NCBI RefSeq assembly: GCF_001544355.1
Contig: NZ_BCQI01000009.1
Span: 1 to 64,000 of the forward strand
Source: Alicyclobacillus acidiphilus NBRC 100859
GTDB taxonomy: Bacteria; Bacillota; Bacilli; Alicyclobacillales; Alicyclobacillaceae
Reading direction: 5' to 3'
DNA: 64,000 nt
Shown here: positions 51,009 through 59,937 of the stretch, piece by piece
Position numbering within the stretch: the stretch's first letter is position 1
Layout of the letters: every line of letters starts with the position of its first letter
Position numbers and translations under genes: made by a program
The notes under the pieces: model-generated
Told to the model about the DNA's origin: nothing
The model's database searches: none
Seen by the model: only the letters and a program-made list of their open reading frames with translations

Positions 51009-52110
51009 CATAAAGATTCAGAAGTTGGTCGCACACATGCTGGATGGAGAACTGGCTCGTCACCCACTCTCGGCACATGCTGCCGATGGTGGGGAGGCTG
51101 GTTCGATCTTGGACGAGGTCCCGCACCCCGCGCGTGAGCACTGCCCGGCTCAGGGATTGACTGGCGGCGTGATCGCCGAAATAGACGGACCATGCCTGCG
51201 CGAAGTTGCTTGGTTGAACCAACCCGAAATAGCCGTGGGTTCCAGCCGCAATCACCGGTTTTCCGCACGACATGGCTTCGAGCGCCACGCGTCCGGTTCC
51301 AATGACGCAGTCCGCCGCGGCGTAATATCGCGCAAGTTCCTGCACGTTGCCAACCATGTGGATGAACTTGTGGCCTCGCCAGGCGTTGATCTTGTTTGCG
51401 TATTGGTTCAGCCACACGAATGCGTTTCCGTCGCCTGCGATCACGGCGTGCACCTGCGGGGCAGTCCGCTCGATATCCATCCCCAGCGCGGCCTGAATCG
51501 TCGTCTTGGCAATCGAGCCTTTCTCCCAGGCGAGTCGGCCGGCGTTGAGCACGACGAAGGCATCGTCGGGGATGTCCAATTTTTCTCGAATCGAATGGCC
51601 GTCCATTGGCCGGAACTCGTCGACGTCAATGCCATTGGGGATCAGGGTGGCGGCAAACCCCAGCTTCTGGACATACGCGTGCACAGGCGCGCTCACGGAT
51701 ATGATTGCTGCGGATTGTCCCAACACGTGTCGCAAGGCCTGTGGGTCGTAGTACGTTCCATGGACGGAAAAAACGAGTGGGATATTCAGTTCTCTGCCGA
51801 CATCCGCCGCGATACTGGCCGACGTTGTCTGATGTCCATGAAGCAACGAAATGCGTTCTCTTCTGCAAATATCGGCGAGTTCCCGCGAGATGGTCCGACG
51901 TGCGTCTGGATGGATCCAGTTCGCCGCGAGTGACGGAAGTTCGTACACCGTGACGCCGGATTGTTGGATTCGTTCCATAAACGGACCGTTTCCAGAAGCA
52001 ATCACGACGTGTATTCCCCGTTTGACGAGTTCTTTGGCTACTGACAGGACGTACGTTTCCGTTCCGCCGAAATTCAGTTGATCCAAGAGCATCAAAATGG
52101 AAACATCCAT
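50986..52110 (-). CDS. Glycosyltransferase family 4 (paralogue B)
   Basis: 374 aa, same length as the GT4 at 45230 and clearly its paralogue: LDQLNFGGTETYVLSVAKELVKRG, LLHGHQTTSASI, VFSVHGTYYDPQALRHVL, IPNGIDVDEFRPMDG and IGTGRVALEAMSCGKPVIAAG align throughout. ATG at 52110 has GAGGGGTGA upstream. It stands alone on the minus strand between the nucleotide-sugar genes and the Sm-like genes. Having two copies in one locus suggests two similar linkages are built in turn. Confidence 0.92.
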   Translation of the reverse strand: MDVSILMLLDQLNFGGTETYVLSVAKELVKRGIHVVIASGNGPFMERIQQSGVTVYELPSLAANWIHPDARRTISRELADICRRERISLLHGHQTTSASIAADVGRELNIPLVFSVHGTYYDPQALRHVLGQSAAIISVSAPVHAYVQKLGFAATLIPNGIDVDEFRPMDGHSIREKLDIPDDAFVVLNAGRLAWEKGSIAKTTIQAALGMDIERTAPQVHAVIAGDGNAFVWLNQYANKINAWRGHKFIHMVGNVQELARYYAAADCVIGTGRVALEAMSCGKPVIAAGTHGYFGLVQPSNFAQAWSVYFGDHAASQSLSRAVLTRGVRDLVQDRTSLPTIGSMCREWVTSQFSIQHVCDQLLNLYVNAVPAT

Positions 52111-52366
52111 CCATATCACCCCTCATATCGTTACCCAATCGAGCAAATGGGTTTTGTCTCACTTCTCTACGCTATTCACTCGAAGCTCAGATGCTTAGGG
52201 CAATCACGCATTTGATGAAGAAAGAATGAAGAAAGATGGAAGTTTTGGCGGCGTTTGTCCCTCGCGATAAAAACCTATTTATGTCCACAGGTGGTTGTTT
52301 GTCCGAACGAATCCGATGTACAAGTTCATATCGTGGTGACAAATACGAAGAAAGGAATGATTCCTG
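52111..52366. other. Divergent intergenic region
   Basis: Holds the starts of the GT4 paralogue B and of the small Sm-like gene. No convincing SigA promoter was found on the plus strand; CATA at 52328 with ACAAG upstream is only a loose resemblance to a late sporulation promoter. Confidence 0.35.
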
Positions 52367-52765
52367 ATGGCTCGTCTTGGGTTACCTGGGAGTACACCTG
52401 CTGAGAGAGCGCAAGTGCTCGTTGAAGCAATCCAGAGCGCTCTCGCCAATGTCAACACCACCAACACAACCAGCGCAACCAACTCGTCGCTGACGACCGC
52501 GACTGCGCAATTGAGTTCCGACGGCGTGGTCGGCAACATCGTATCGACGGTTGAATCGTTATTGTTTCCGTCCAGCACGCCGAGCACCATCCGGGGAGTT
52601 CTCCTTGGGCTGTTGAACCGAACGGTGACCATTGTCACGCCGTTTGACTCGGTTACTGGAACGTTGATTGCCGTCCAACGCGACTACGCTGTTCTCGTCA
52701 ACGCCGCTGGCCAAACGGTCCTGATTCCGTTTAACAATATCGAGTCCGTTTCGACAGCCGCGTAA
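52367..52765 (+). CDS. Sm-like (DUF2642-type) protein with Asn/Thr/Ser-rich linker
   Basis: 132 aa, no signal peptide. Residues about 20-48 are low-complexity (NVNTTNTTSATNSSLTTATAQL). The C-terminal half (LGLLNRTVTIVTPFDSVTGTLIAVQRDYAVLVNAAGQTVLIPFNNIESVS) has the five-strand Sm/SH3-like pattern of small spore-coat-associated proteins such as DUF2642 members. AAAGGA lies upstream of the ATG. It is paired with a second Sm-like gene 43 bases on. The S/T/N linker could be a glycosylation target given the neighbours; that is inference. Confidence 0.75.
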   Translation: MARLGLPGSTPAERAQVLVEAIQSALANVNTTNTTSATNSSLTTATAQLSSDGVVGNIVSTVESLLFPSSTPSTIRGVLLGLLNRTVTIVTPFDSVTGTLIAVQRDYAVLVNAAGQTVLIPFNNIESVSTAA

Positions 52766-52808
52766 ACGCGTTGCGTGAATAGTTCATTTGAGAAAGGAGC
52801 GGTCAAGC

Positions 52809-53021
52809 ATGGCCTTTGCAAACACATTTGTCGGTGAACTGAACCGTCTCGTCGGAAGAACGGTCGAAATCGCCTATGACAATATGCTTCTTTCAGGGGT
52901 GATCGCCTCTGCGCGAGGAATGATTCTGACGGTTATCCCTTCGGGCAGTTACTACACCCCGTCTGGTCAAGTGACCTTCATCAATATCAATGCCATCGAT
53001 TTTGTGCAAGTGATGAGCTAA
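52809..53021 (+). CDS. Small Sm-like (DUF2642-type) protein
   Basis: 70 aa, consisting of one domain: ELNRLVGRTVEIAYDNMLLSGVIASARGMILTVIP, then YYTPSGQVTFININAIDFVQVMS. It aligns with the C-terminal half of the preceding protein (LNRTVTIVTP/VGRTVEIAYD; IPFNNIESV/ININAIDFV). ATG at 52809 has AAGGAG about 10 bases upstream. Such proteins are found on Bacilli spores, suggesting the locus serves spore surface structure. Confidence 0.78.
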   Translation: MAFANTFVGELNRLVGRTVEIAYDNMLLSGVIASARGMILTVIPSGSYYTPSGQVTFININAIDFVQVMS

Positions 53022-53077
53022 ACTCTGCCGGGCGGCGCAGCGCTGTGCTTCGCCGCCCGACCTTTGGGAGGAACGCC

Positions 53078-54376
53078 ATGCGGATTCACGTTGTGCTTTG
53101 CCCGTATTCCACGGGATTCGGAATCACTCGAGCGTTTGAATCGTTGAACAGGTGCGGCTCCTCGATGGTCGATATCACGATGCTTCGAAGCGATAGACAG
53201 CCGTACATCGATATCGATCCCAGTGGACCACTCGGCCGTGCTGGCTGGCCGCGGACGACGGTATCCACGCTGAGCGAAGCGTTGAATGGTCGCGAGTATG
53301 GCGACGACGATGTCCACCTGTTTCTCTACGATCACGATTATCTCTCAGGTGATTTGGGAGCCCTGCGGTTGGACCTAGCCCAAACGTATCGCGTGATCGC
53401 CAGCCCGTATTCTGTCGCGAGCGAGTCATTCGCGCGTCCCTTTCTCATTCACAGCAAGAGTCTCTCTGAACGATGGGGGAATCTCGACTCCCTTCTGGCG
53501 ATGGACCCGGAAGCGGCCATCGTAGCGGTCATGCAACGGTTCCCTGCGGATCAGGTGACCACATTGTCGCTGCCAGCCGTGAAACAGACGCGCAAACTGA
53601 ACGATAGATTCCGCGCGGAGTATCTGCGTTCCTTGGCGGGCCAAATCCCTGCGCCCGCGTCGGGAGCATCCGTGCCGTCCATCGCGGTCATTCTCGCAAA
53701 CTACAATATGGCCCGCTATCTGCCCATGGCGCTCGCTTCACTTGGCAGCCAATCCGTGCCTGCAAGCGAAATTTGGCTGGTGGACGACGGATCGACCGAC
53801 GCTTCGCCAACGATCTTGCAAGAGTGGGCCAATCAACACGGGGCTGGCTTTTTTGGCGGTGGCGGGAACGAAGGCAAGGCCCGTAGGCTCAATGCCGCAC
53901 TGCCGCAGATGCAGGCAGACTTCGTGCTAGAGTTGGACGCAGACGATTGGATCGATCCAAACGCCGTTGCGACCATTCAAAGCTGTCTCGCGGCTCTGCC
54001 GGCAGAGGCGAATCTCTTGTATGGCAACTTGCGAACATGGAGAGAGGGTCTTCATGGGAAGTATCGAGGCACAGGCGTTCACAGAGGGTATCCAATCGAC
54101 GATGTCTCTGCGCTTCTCCGCTATCCGTTGCCGCTTGGGCCGAGGATATACCGCACGCAGTCGCTGAAAGCCATTGGCGGTTTTCCTGTGTCGTCGTTTG
54201 CGGATGGCCGCTTGTACGAAGACGTCCTTGCTGTCTCGCGCCTGATGGCCCACGGCCGTATCCAGTACGCCGACTTCACGGTCTACAACACGCTCGCGCA
54301 CGCAGGCAGCATCACGAGACGAAACCAAGGCATGTGGCACCATTTTCTGCGCGCGGAATTTCCGATGTACACTTGA
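53078..54376 (+). CDS. Family 2 glycosyltransferase with unfamiliar N-terminal domain
   Basis: 432 aa. Residues about 1-200 (MRIHVVLCPYSTGFGITRAFESLNR, DDVHLFLYDHDYLSGDLGAL) form a domain I do not recognise. Residues about 205-400 are a GT-A domain: SIAVILANYNMARYLPMALASLGSQ, EIWLVDDGSTDASP, ELDADDWIDPNAV with the metal-binding DADD. GGGAGGA just before the ATG. It follows the Sm-like gene by 56 bases on the same strand, so the three are probably one unit. This layout recalls CgeD-type proteins of the Bacillus spore crust, but that is only a suggestion. Confidence 0.85.
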   Translation: MRIHVVLCPYSTGFGITRAFESLNRCGSSMVDITMLRSDRQPYIDIDPSGPLGRAGWPRTTVSTLSEALNGREYGDDDVHLFLYDHDYLSGDLGALRLDLAQTYRVIASPYSVASESFARPFLIHSKSLSERWGNLDSLLAMDPEAAIVAVMQRFPADQVTTLSLPAVKQTRKLNDRFRAEYLRSLAGQIPAPASGASVPSIAVILANYNMARYLPMALASLGSQSVPASEIWLVDDGSTDASPTILQEWANQHGAGFFGGGGNEGKARRLNAALPQMQADFVLELDADDWIDPNAVATIQSCLAALPAEANLLYGNLRTWREGLHGKYRGTGVHRGYPIDDVSALLRYPLPLGPRIYRTQSLKAIGGFPVSSFADGRLYEDVLAVSRLMAHGRIQYADFTVYNTLAHAGSITRRNQGMWHHFLRAEFPMYT

Positions 54377-54477
54377 CTGTATTCGACGAATCCGCTTCGT
54401 ATTTTGGCATTGTACTATGGATGCGTTAAACTAGATACGTAGCACTAACCATTTGTAAGCGATTCGGAGGGATACAT

Positions 54478-55353
54478 ATGTCAGTGGAAAAGATGTCGGC
54501 CAAGCTTTCTGGCACGTTTACCATCGGCGGGGATTTGACCGTCAATCGTCTCGGTTACGGCGCGATGCAGTTGACCGGGCCAGGGGTTTGGGGAGACCCG
54601 CGCGATCCCGACGAAGCCGTGCGCGTCCTGCGGCGAGCTGTCGAACTCGATGTCACCTTCATCGACACGGCCGACTCGTACGGACCTTTTGTCTCGGAAA
54701 TGCTAATCAAAAAAGCCCTTCATCCGTATCCCAAAGATTTGGTCATCGCGACCAAGGCCGGCCTTACCCGATCCGGCCCGGACGACTGGCGCCCTGTCGG
54801 CCGGCCGGAGTATCTCCGTCAGCAGGTCCATCTCAGCTTGCGTCACCTTGGACTGGAGCGGATCGATCTGCTGCAGTTGCATCGCATCGACCCGAAAGTG
54901 CCGCTGGAGGAGCAAATTGGCGAGCTGAAGCTGCTCCAGGATGAGGGCAAGATTCGTCACATTGGCTTGAGCGAGGTCAGCGTCGAGGAAATTGAGGCGG
55001 CGAACAAGATTGCGAAGATCGTCTCCGTCCAAAACCTGTACAACTTGGCCAAGCGCGACGCGGAGCCGGTTTTGCAGTACTGCGAACAGCATCAGATCGC
55101 CTTCATCCCCTGGTTCCCACTGGCGACTGGGCAGTTGGCGAAGCCAGGCGGCCCGCTTGACGAGATGGCCAATCGCCTAGGCGCGAAGCCGTCGCAACTG
55201 GCCTTGGCTTGGTTGTTGAAGCGTTCGCCCGTGATGCTCCCGATTCCTGGGACGTCGTCGGTTGCCCACCTGGAAGAAAACATGACGGCGGCTGGGATCT
55301 CGCTGAGCGACGCGGACTTCCAAACGCTGACCGAAATCGGTTCCGCCAAGTAA
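54478..55353 (+). CDS. Aldo/keto reductase
   Basis: 291 aa TIM-barrel NADPH-dependent reductase. The catalytic tetrad is visible: Asp and Tyr in [14 protein letters not shown], Lys in VIATKAG, His in [10 protein letters not shown]. The C-terminus has the NADP-binding [24 protein letters not shown] precedes the ATG. It resembles the oxidoreductases of the YvgN/PdxI-like broad group that reduce various carbonyls. Convergent with the DeoR gene, 25 bases apart, with no terminator seen between. Confidence 0.94.
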   Translation: MSVEKMSAKLSGTFTIGGDLTVNRLGYGAMQLTGPGVWGDPRDPDEAVRVLRRAVELDVTFIDTADSYGPFVSEMLIKKALHPYPKDLVIATKAGLTRSGPDDWRPVGRPEYLRQQVHLSLRHLGLERIDLLQLHRIDPKVPLEEQIGELKLLQDEGKIRHIGLSEVSVEEIEAANKIAKIVSVQNLYNLAKRDAEPVLQYCEQHQIAFIPWFPLATGQLAKPGGPLDEMANRLGAKPSQLALAWLLKRSPVMLPIPGTSSVAHLEENMTAAGISLSDADFQTLTEIGSAK

Positions 55354-55378
55354 CGCTCGACTCCAACGTCGATTCCAA

Positions 55379-56170
55379 TCAGGATAAACGGGTGGCGGAG
55401 CGCGTCGGCGCGATCATGACTTCGATGCCCATTTCGACAAGTCGATTGCGGACCGAGTCGTGAATGGCGTCGTCCGTCACCAGGACGTCCATTGCCGTCA
55501 ATTCGCCGATCACGGAGAACGCGCGGACTCCAATCTTACTGGTGTCGGCAAGCACGACCACTTGACTGGCCGACGCCATCATCCGTTTGCGGACTCGCAC
55601 TTCAAAGTCGTTGTAATCGGTCAGCCCTCTGTCGAACGAGATGCCGCCCGTCGCGATGAAGGCGCGATCGGCGTGAAACTGCGACAACGCCTCTTCCGCC
55701 AAATACCCGGTGAGATAGGGTTCGTCGCTTTGCAGATCGCCGCCGGTCAAGATCACGCGGGCATCCGTCGACTGCTTGAGGCGATTGGCCGCGAGCAAGG
55801 AGGGCGTCACGACGGTCAGGCGCTCTTTGCCAGCGAGACAATTGGCGAAGGCGAGCGCAGTCGTGCCGACGTCGATGAAGAGGGTGTCACCGTCCTGCAC
55901 GAGCGTTGCGGCGAGACGGCCGATGGCCTGCTTTTCCGCGGTGCGGTGCACCTCTCTGTCCTGGTAGAGCCGCGCTGTTTCTTTCGCGTCCGTCACGGCC
56001 CCGCCGTACACACGCCGCAGCAGGCCCTGTGACTCCAGGACTTCCAAGTCGCGTCGGATCGTCTCGCCCGAGACCTGAAGATGTTTGGCCAATTCCACAA
56101 CGCGAACGGACGATTCGCGCGCCAACAGATCCATGATCCACCGTTGTCTCTCTGCAGCAAGCAATGTCAT
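55379..56170 (-). CDS. DeoR-family transcriptional regulator
   Basis: 263 aa. The N-terminal winged helix ERQRWIMDLLARESSVRVVELAKHLQVSGETIRRDLEVLESQGLLRRVYGGAV is the DeoR signature. The sensor domain is of the ribose-isomerase-like type (DTLFIDVGTTALAFANCLAG, FIATGGISFDRGLTDYN), which usually binds a phosphorylated sugar. It is the last gene of a minus-strand run starting at 61870 and may control it. Confidence 0.94.
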   Translation of the reverse strand: MTLLAAERQRWIMDLLARESSVRVVELAKHLQVSGETIRRDLEVLESQGLLRRVYGGAVTDAKETARLYQDREVHRTAEKQAIGRLAATLVQDGDTLFIDVGTTALAFANCLAGKERLTVVTPSLLAANRLKQSTDARVILTGGDLQSDEPYLTGYLAEEALSQFHADRAFIATGGISFDRGLTDYNDFEVRVRKRMMASASQVVVLADTSKIGVRAFSVIGELTAMDVLVTDDAIHDSVRNRLVEMGIEVMIAPTRSATRLS

Positions 56171-56234
56171 CCCGCCTTCTGTCCGATTCCGAGCAAGCCT
56201 ATTGTGACCATCCTACCATATGACCAGGCCCACA

Positions 56235-57083
56235 TTACCAAGTGAGAAACGTCTCGAGACCTTTGCCGACATCTCCAGGCGCGTGTGCGTCGCTGCCAAA
56301 CACGCAGAGGGTTCCTTGACGCCTGCACGCCTCGACGAACCATGGCTCGACGTAGGGCTTGCCGCACGAGGGCTTGCGAAGTCCGGCCAGATTGACATCG
56401 ACGCCGACGCCCGTGGCGGCCAGCGAAGGCAGCAACCGCTCCTGGCGCTCCCGCATCGCGCCTTCGTCCATCTCCGGCAGATCGAGCCGGAATTTCTCAA
56501 TCAGGTTGATGTGGCCGACGCGCGTCGGCATCGGCAGCGTCGACGCGAAGCGGATAGCTTGCTCGACGTGATCGTAGTAGGCGTGAAGCAGCGAGCCCAT
56601 CGATCCGTAGTGGGCGAGGAGCCCTTCGGCGACGTCCTGCGCGGTGTGGTCGACGCAACGCATGCCGCCTTGTCCAGGCAGGAAGTGCACGGAGACGACG
56701 GCCTCGTCCATCACGTGCCGATACTGGCTGACGAGATCGTACGTAAACGATTCAGCGCCAGGCAGGTAGTCGAGTTCCAATCCGCAGCGGATGTTGATCC
56801 GCTCTCGATATTGGTCCTTGCATCTCTGCACGGCGGCGAAATAATCCTCCAGGCGGGAAGGCTGCATGGCGAGCTGGGACTGGAGGTCCGCATCCGCGAG
56901 CCAGCCGGCAGGCAGCGGCGGATGTTCGGTGACGCTGTAGCGGGTCAATCCCAATTCGCAAGCTCGCAGAATGTACGATTCGAGCAGAGAACCGTCGCCG
57001 TGTGGGCAAAATTGTGTATGTGTGTGGCCGTCCCAACTGAGGGCGCTTTCGCCGTGCTCGTCAGGCTTCAGTTCTTCATGCAT
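56235..57083 (-). CDS. PHP-domain phosphatase (histidinol-phosphatase type)
   Basis: 282 aa. The metal site motifs of the HisK-type PHP family are present: WDGHTHTQFCPHGD, the His/Glu in SVTEHPPLP, GLELDY, VVSVHFL, GHINLIEKF and FGSDAHAPGDVG. HisK enzymes remove phosphate from histidinol phosphate. No other his gene is nearby; instead it lies 50 bases downstream of an importer ATPase and beside a phosphatase-superfamily gene, so it might act on an imported phosphate compound. ATG at 57083 has GGAG 9 bases upstream. Confidence 0.85.
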   Translation of the reverse strand: MHEELKPDEHGESALSWDGHTHTQFCPHGDGSLLESYILRACELGLTRYSVTEHPPLPAGWLADADLQSQLAMQPSRLEDYFAAVQRCKDQYRERINIRCGLELDYLPGAESFTYDLVSQYRHVMDEAVVSVHFLPGQGGMRCVDHTAQDVAEGLLAHYGSMGSLLHAYYDHVEQAIRFASTLPMPTRVGHINLIEKFRLDLPEMDEGAMRERQERLLPSLAATGVGVDVNLAGLRKPSCGKPYVEPWFVEACRRQGTLCVFGSDAHAPGDVGKGLETFLTW

Positions 57084-57133
57084 GCGTCGACACTCCATTC
57101 GGTCTTGGGGACTAGGTGCTCTTCGAGACGAGT

Positions 57134-58189
57134 TCATTGAGATTCCGCACGTTTTGGCGGAATCATGTTTACATACACTTCCGCGCCATTCGTCAGCCAA
57201 CCTGCTTGTGACGACAAAATATCCGCCACGATCTCGGTGTCGCCGGCACGCAGGTGAACGTTTGTCAGTGCGCCAGAGAATGACAGGTGTGTAACCCGCG
57301 CAGGGATTTGGCCAGGGTTCTGCGTGGGAGAGACCTGCACGCTCTCAGGCCGCGCGAACAGCGTCACGGTATCGCCCGCCGACCAGCTTTGGTTGACAGG
57401 GTGCGGCCACTCCATCAGAACGCCGTTCCAGTCGACGACGACGCTGTCGGACGAAACGGCCCGGACGGTCGCTTGTAACGCGTTGACGCGGCCGATGAAG
57501 TGAGCTGTAAAAGTCGAGGCCGGCCGATAATAGATGTCGGCAGGCGTGCCAACCTGCTCGATACGGCCCGCGTTCATGACGACGACGCGATCGCTCAGCT
57601 CCAACGCCTCTTCCTGGTCATGCGTCACCATGAGCGTCGTCACGCCTGTCGTCCGCTGGACGTCCTTGAGGAAGGAGCGCAGCCCTTGGCGGACCTTCGC
57701 GTCGAGGGCGGACAGCGGTTCGTCAAGCAGCAAGAGCGGTGGATGGAAGGCAAGCGCGCGGGCCAAGGCCGTTCGTTGGCGTTCGCCCCCGCTCAGGCTG
57801 TCCGGGTGAAACCGGGCGCGATGCGAGAGTCCGACGAGTTCCAGCAAGCTGTCGACGCGCTTGCGGATAGCTTCCGCGCGCCACCGGCGAATGCGCAGCG
57901 GAAACGCGATATTGTCCCACGCTGTCATGTTCGGGAACAGCGCGTACGACTGAAACACGAGCCCGATATTGCGGTGCTGCGGAGGCAGCGACGTGACATC
58001 CTGACTCGCGATGTGAATCTGCCCGGCGGATGGTTCCAACAGGCCCGCAATCATTCGCAGCACGGTCGTCTTGCCGCTGCCGCTTGGGCCAAGCAGTGTG
58101 ACAAACTCGGATTCGCCGACATCGAGCGAGAAATCGGAGACGGCCGTGTGCGTGCCAAAATGTTTGGAAAGGTTCGTGACTGACAACAT
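57134..58189 (-). CDS. ABC transporter ATP-binding protein (PotA/FbpC/PhnT type)
   Basis: 351 aa. Walker A GPSGSGKTT, signature LSGGERQRTALARAL, Walker B LLLLDEP, and H-loop VTHDQ are complete. The C-terminal 110 residues form the TOBE regulatory domain. This length and layout match ATPases for polyamines, iron or 2-aminoethylphosphonate. It follows the second permease gene with no gap (58190/58189), completing a four-part importer. Confidence 0.95.
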   Translation of the reverse strand: MLSVTNLSKHFGTHTAVSDFSLDVGESEFVTLLGPSGSGKTTVLRMIAGLLEPSAGQIHIASQDVTSLPPQHRNIGLVFQSYALFPNMTAWDNIAFPLRIRRWRAEAIRKRVDSLLELVGLSHRARFHPDSLSGGERQRTALARALAFHPPLLLLDEPLSALDAKVRQGLRSFLKDVQRTTGVTTLMVTHDQEEALELSDRVVVMNAGRIEQVGTPADIYYRPASTFTAHFIGRVNALQATVRAVSSDSVVVDWNGVLMEWPHPVNQSWSAGDTVTLFARPESVQVSPTQNPGQIPARVTHLSFSGALTNVHLRAGDTEIVADILSSQAGWLTNGAEVYVNMIPPKRAESQ

Positions 58190-58957
58190 CTACTGATACT
58201 CCCTTCGCTTGCGTCCGAACGCACCCATGGCGAGAAACACAAGGAGTGCGGAAATCACGATGGAGAAGACGGCCATCGCGGAGCCTTCCAACGGGGTGTT
58301 GCCGAATGCGACTTGGATATAGACGGGCAGCGTCGTATAACTTCCGCCAGTCGTCAGGTCGGTGATGGTGAACTCGCCAGCCCCCATGCTGAACACGAGA
58401 ATCGAACCATTGACAATGCCTGTGCGCAGGAGGGGAGCCTGGATTTGCAGCAGTGATCGCCAAGCCGAGCTGCCCAGGCTTCGCGCGGCATCGTGATACG
58501 TCTTGGCGTCCATAAGGCGAAGCCGATTGAGAATCGCCTGCACGTAGTACGGCATGCCGAGCAACGTGAACGCGAAGGGGAGCAAGGCGGGCGTGCCGGC
58601 GAGCGCAAGCGGCGGACCGCTGAAAAATTGGACATAGGCCAGACCGAGCACGACGGCCGGAATGACGAACGAAATAAACGAAAACCCTTCAATGACCCGC
58701 AAAATCTGCGGATAGTACATGTAGCCATACCAGATCGCCGGCGTGATCAGGACGATGGCCAACGCCACACTCAGCACCGAAATCACCAATGACTGCAGGC
58801 AGGCGCTCCAGAAGGCGCTGTCCGTGAACAGCTGCGTATACGGCGACACAGAGAAGTTGCCGCCGCCTTCGAAGGTGAACAGGACGAGCCCAAAGACAGG
58901 CAAGGCCATTTGCAGGATAAACAGCGTCAGGATGATCCGGACGAACCATTTATGCAC
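58190..58957 (-). CDS. ABC transporter permease 2
   Basis: 255 aa, six helices. The EAA-type loop DAARSLGSSAWRSLLQIQAPLLRTG lies between helices 4 and 5. GTG at 58957 has GAGGGGG 8 bases upstream and overlaps the previous gene by eight bases; a GTG at 58966 is also possible. Member of the PotC/PhnV-like permeases. Confidence 0.9.
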   Translation of the reverse strand: MHKWFVRIILTLFILQMALPVFGLVLFTFEGGGNFSVSPYTQLFTDSAFWSACLQSLVISVLSVALAIVLITPAIWYGYMYYPQILRVIEGFSFISFVIPAVVLGLAYVQFFSGPPLALAGTPALLPFAFTLLGMPYYVQAILNRLRLMDAKTYHDAARSLGSSAWRSLLQIQAPLLRTGIVNGSILVFSMGAGEFTITDLTTGGSYTTLPVYIQVAFGNTPLEGSAMAVFSIVISALLVFLAMGAFGRKRREYQ

Positions 58958-59813
58958 GTCCTTCACCCCCTCGTTTGTTCGGCCCGGCGATGCGCTGCAT
59001 GGCCAGAAAAACGACGACGGCGAGTCCAAGCACGACCATTTCCAACATGGCCAAGGCGTCGCCCAGGCCCAGGTTCATCGTCACGTTGCCGTCGATCAAA
59101 TAACCGATTTGAATGGGGATGAGATTGATGCTGCCGCCCGCGATGGCGTAGGCCGTCACGTAGGATGAAAACGCGTTGGCGAACAGCAAGGCGAACGTCC
59201 CAACGAGGCTCGGCGTGAGAATGGGCAGAACGACCGCTCGGATGTAACGCCAGATCGATCCGCCGAGTGTGTACACCGCTTCTTCCCATTCGCTGCGGAT
59301 GGAGTGCACGGCAGGTAACAGAAGAATCACCGCGAGCGGCACGAGAAAGGTGGCGTAGACGATCATCAGCCCCGTGGCGGAGGCGAGGTTGAAGCCGAGA
59401 TCGGTCAAATTTTTGCCGAACAAGAACTCGAACACGATGGTCACGAAGCCAGACGTGCCAAGCGTGGCCATGAACGCCACGGCAAGCGGCAGCCCGGCGA
59501 AATTGGCCATGACGCTGGAGACGGCGGTGAGGGTGCTTTGCAGCCAGGTGAGGCGGGATCGCGTCAACGCCCATGTGACGAGACCTCCGCCGACAATGCC
59601 AATCAAGGCGCCTTCCAGCGACAGGAGGCTGGTCGTGGCGAACGCCGACAAATACTGCCCTTGCAACGCGCTTTTGTAGTTGGCGAGGGTGGCGTGCGAA
59701 CCATTTGAGAAGCTGCCAATGACCATACCGATTGCCGGGTATATGGCGAACAAGGCGACAAACGCGAAAATGGGTATGAAGATTGACAAGGAGAGCATGG
59801 ACTTGGATTTCAT
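58950..59813 (-). CDS. ABC transporter permease 1
   Basis: 287 aa, six to seven helices. The EAA loop is EEAVYTLGGSIWRYIRAVVLPIL. ATG at 59813 has GGAAAGGAG 9 bases upstream. It is separated from the binding-protein gene by a 125-base region that contains two strong hairpins, which could reduce permease output relative to binding protein. Confidence 0.92.
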   Translation of the reverse strand: MKSKSMLSLSIFIPIFAFVALFAIYPAIGMVIGSFSNGSHATLANYKSALQGQYLSAFATTSLLSLEGALIGIVGGGLVTWALTRSRLTWLQSTLTAVSSVMANFAGLPLAVAFMATLGTSGFVTIVFEFLFGKNLTDLGFNLASATGLMIVYATFLVPLAVILLLPAVHSIRSEWEEAVYTLGGSIWRYIRAVVLPILTPSLVGTFALLFANAFSSYVTAYAIAGGSINLIPIQIGYLIDGNVTMNLGLGDALAMLEMVVLGLAVVVFLAMQRIAGPNKRGGEGRA

Positions 59814-59850
59814 CCAGGTGTGTGCTCCTTTCCTTGGTGAATATCGAGCG

Positions 59851-59907
59851 TCTCGCGCTCGCGCGAGAAAGGACAACCTCGCATGCCTATCGACACGCGA
59901 GGTTGTC
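59851..59907 (-). terminator. Two adjacent hairpins between binding protein and permease genes
   Basis: TCTCGCGC/GCGCGAGA (59851-59868) and GACAACCTCGC (59872-59882) with GCGAGGTTGTC (59897-59907). On the minus strand the second stem comes first and is followed by CTTTCTC. There is no long T run, so they are better seen as an attenuator or mRNA-stabilising element than as a full terminator. Confidence 0.6.
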
Positions 59908-59937
59908 GGGGTAGTGGAAGAACGTGTTGTCCAGGGC

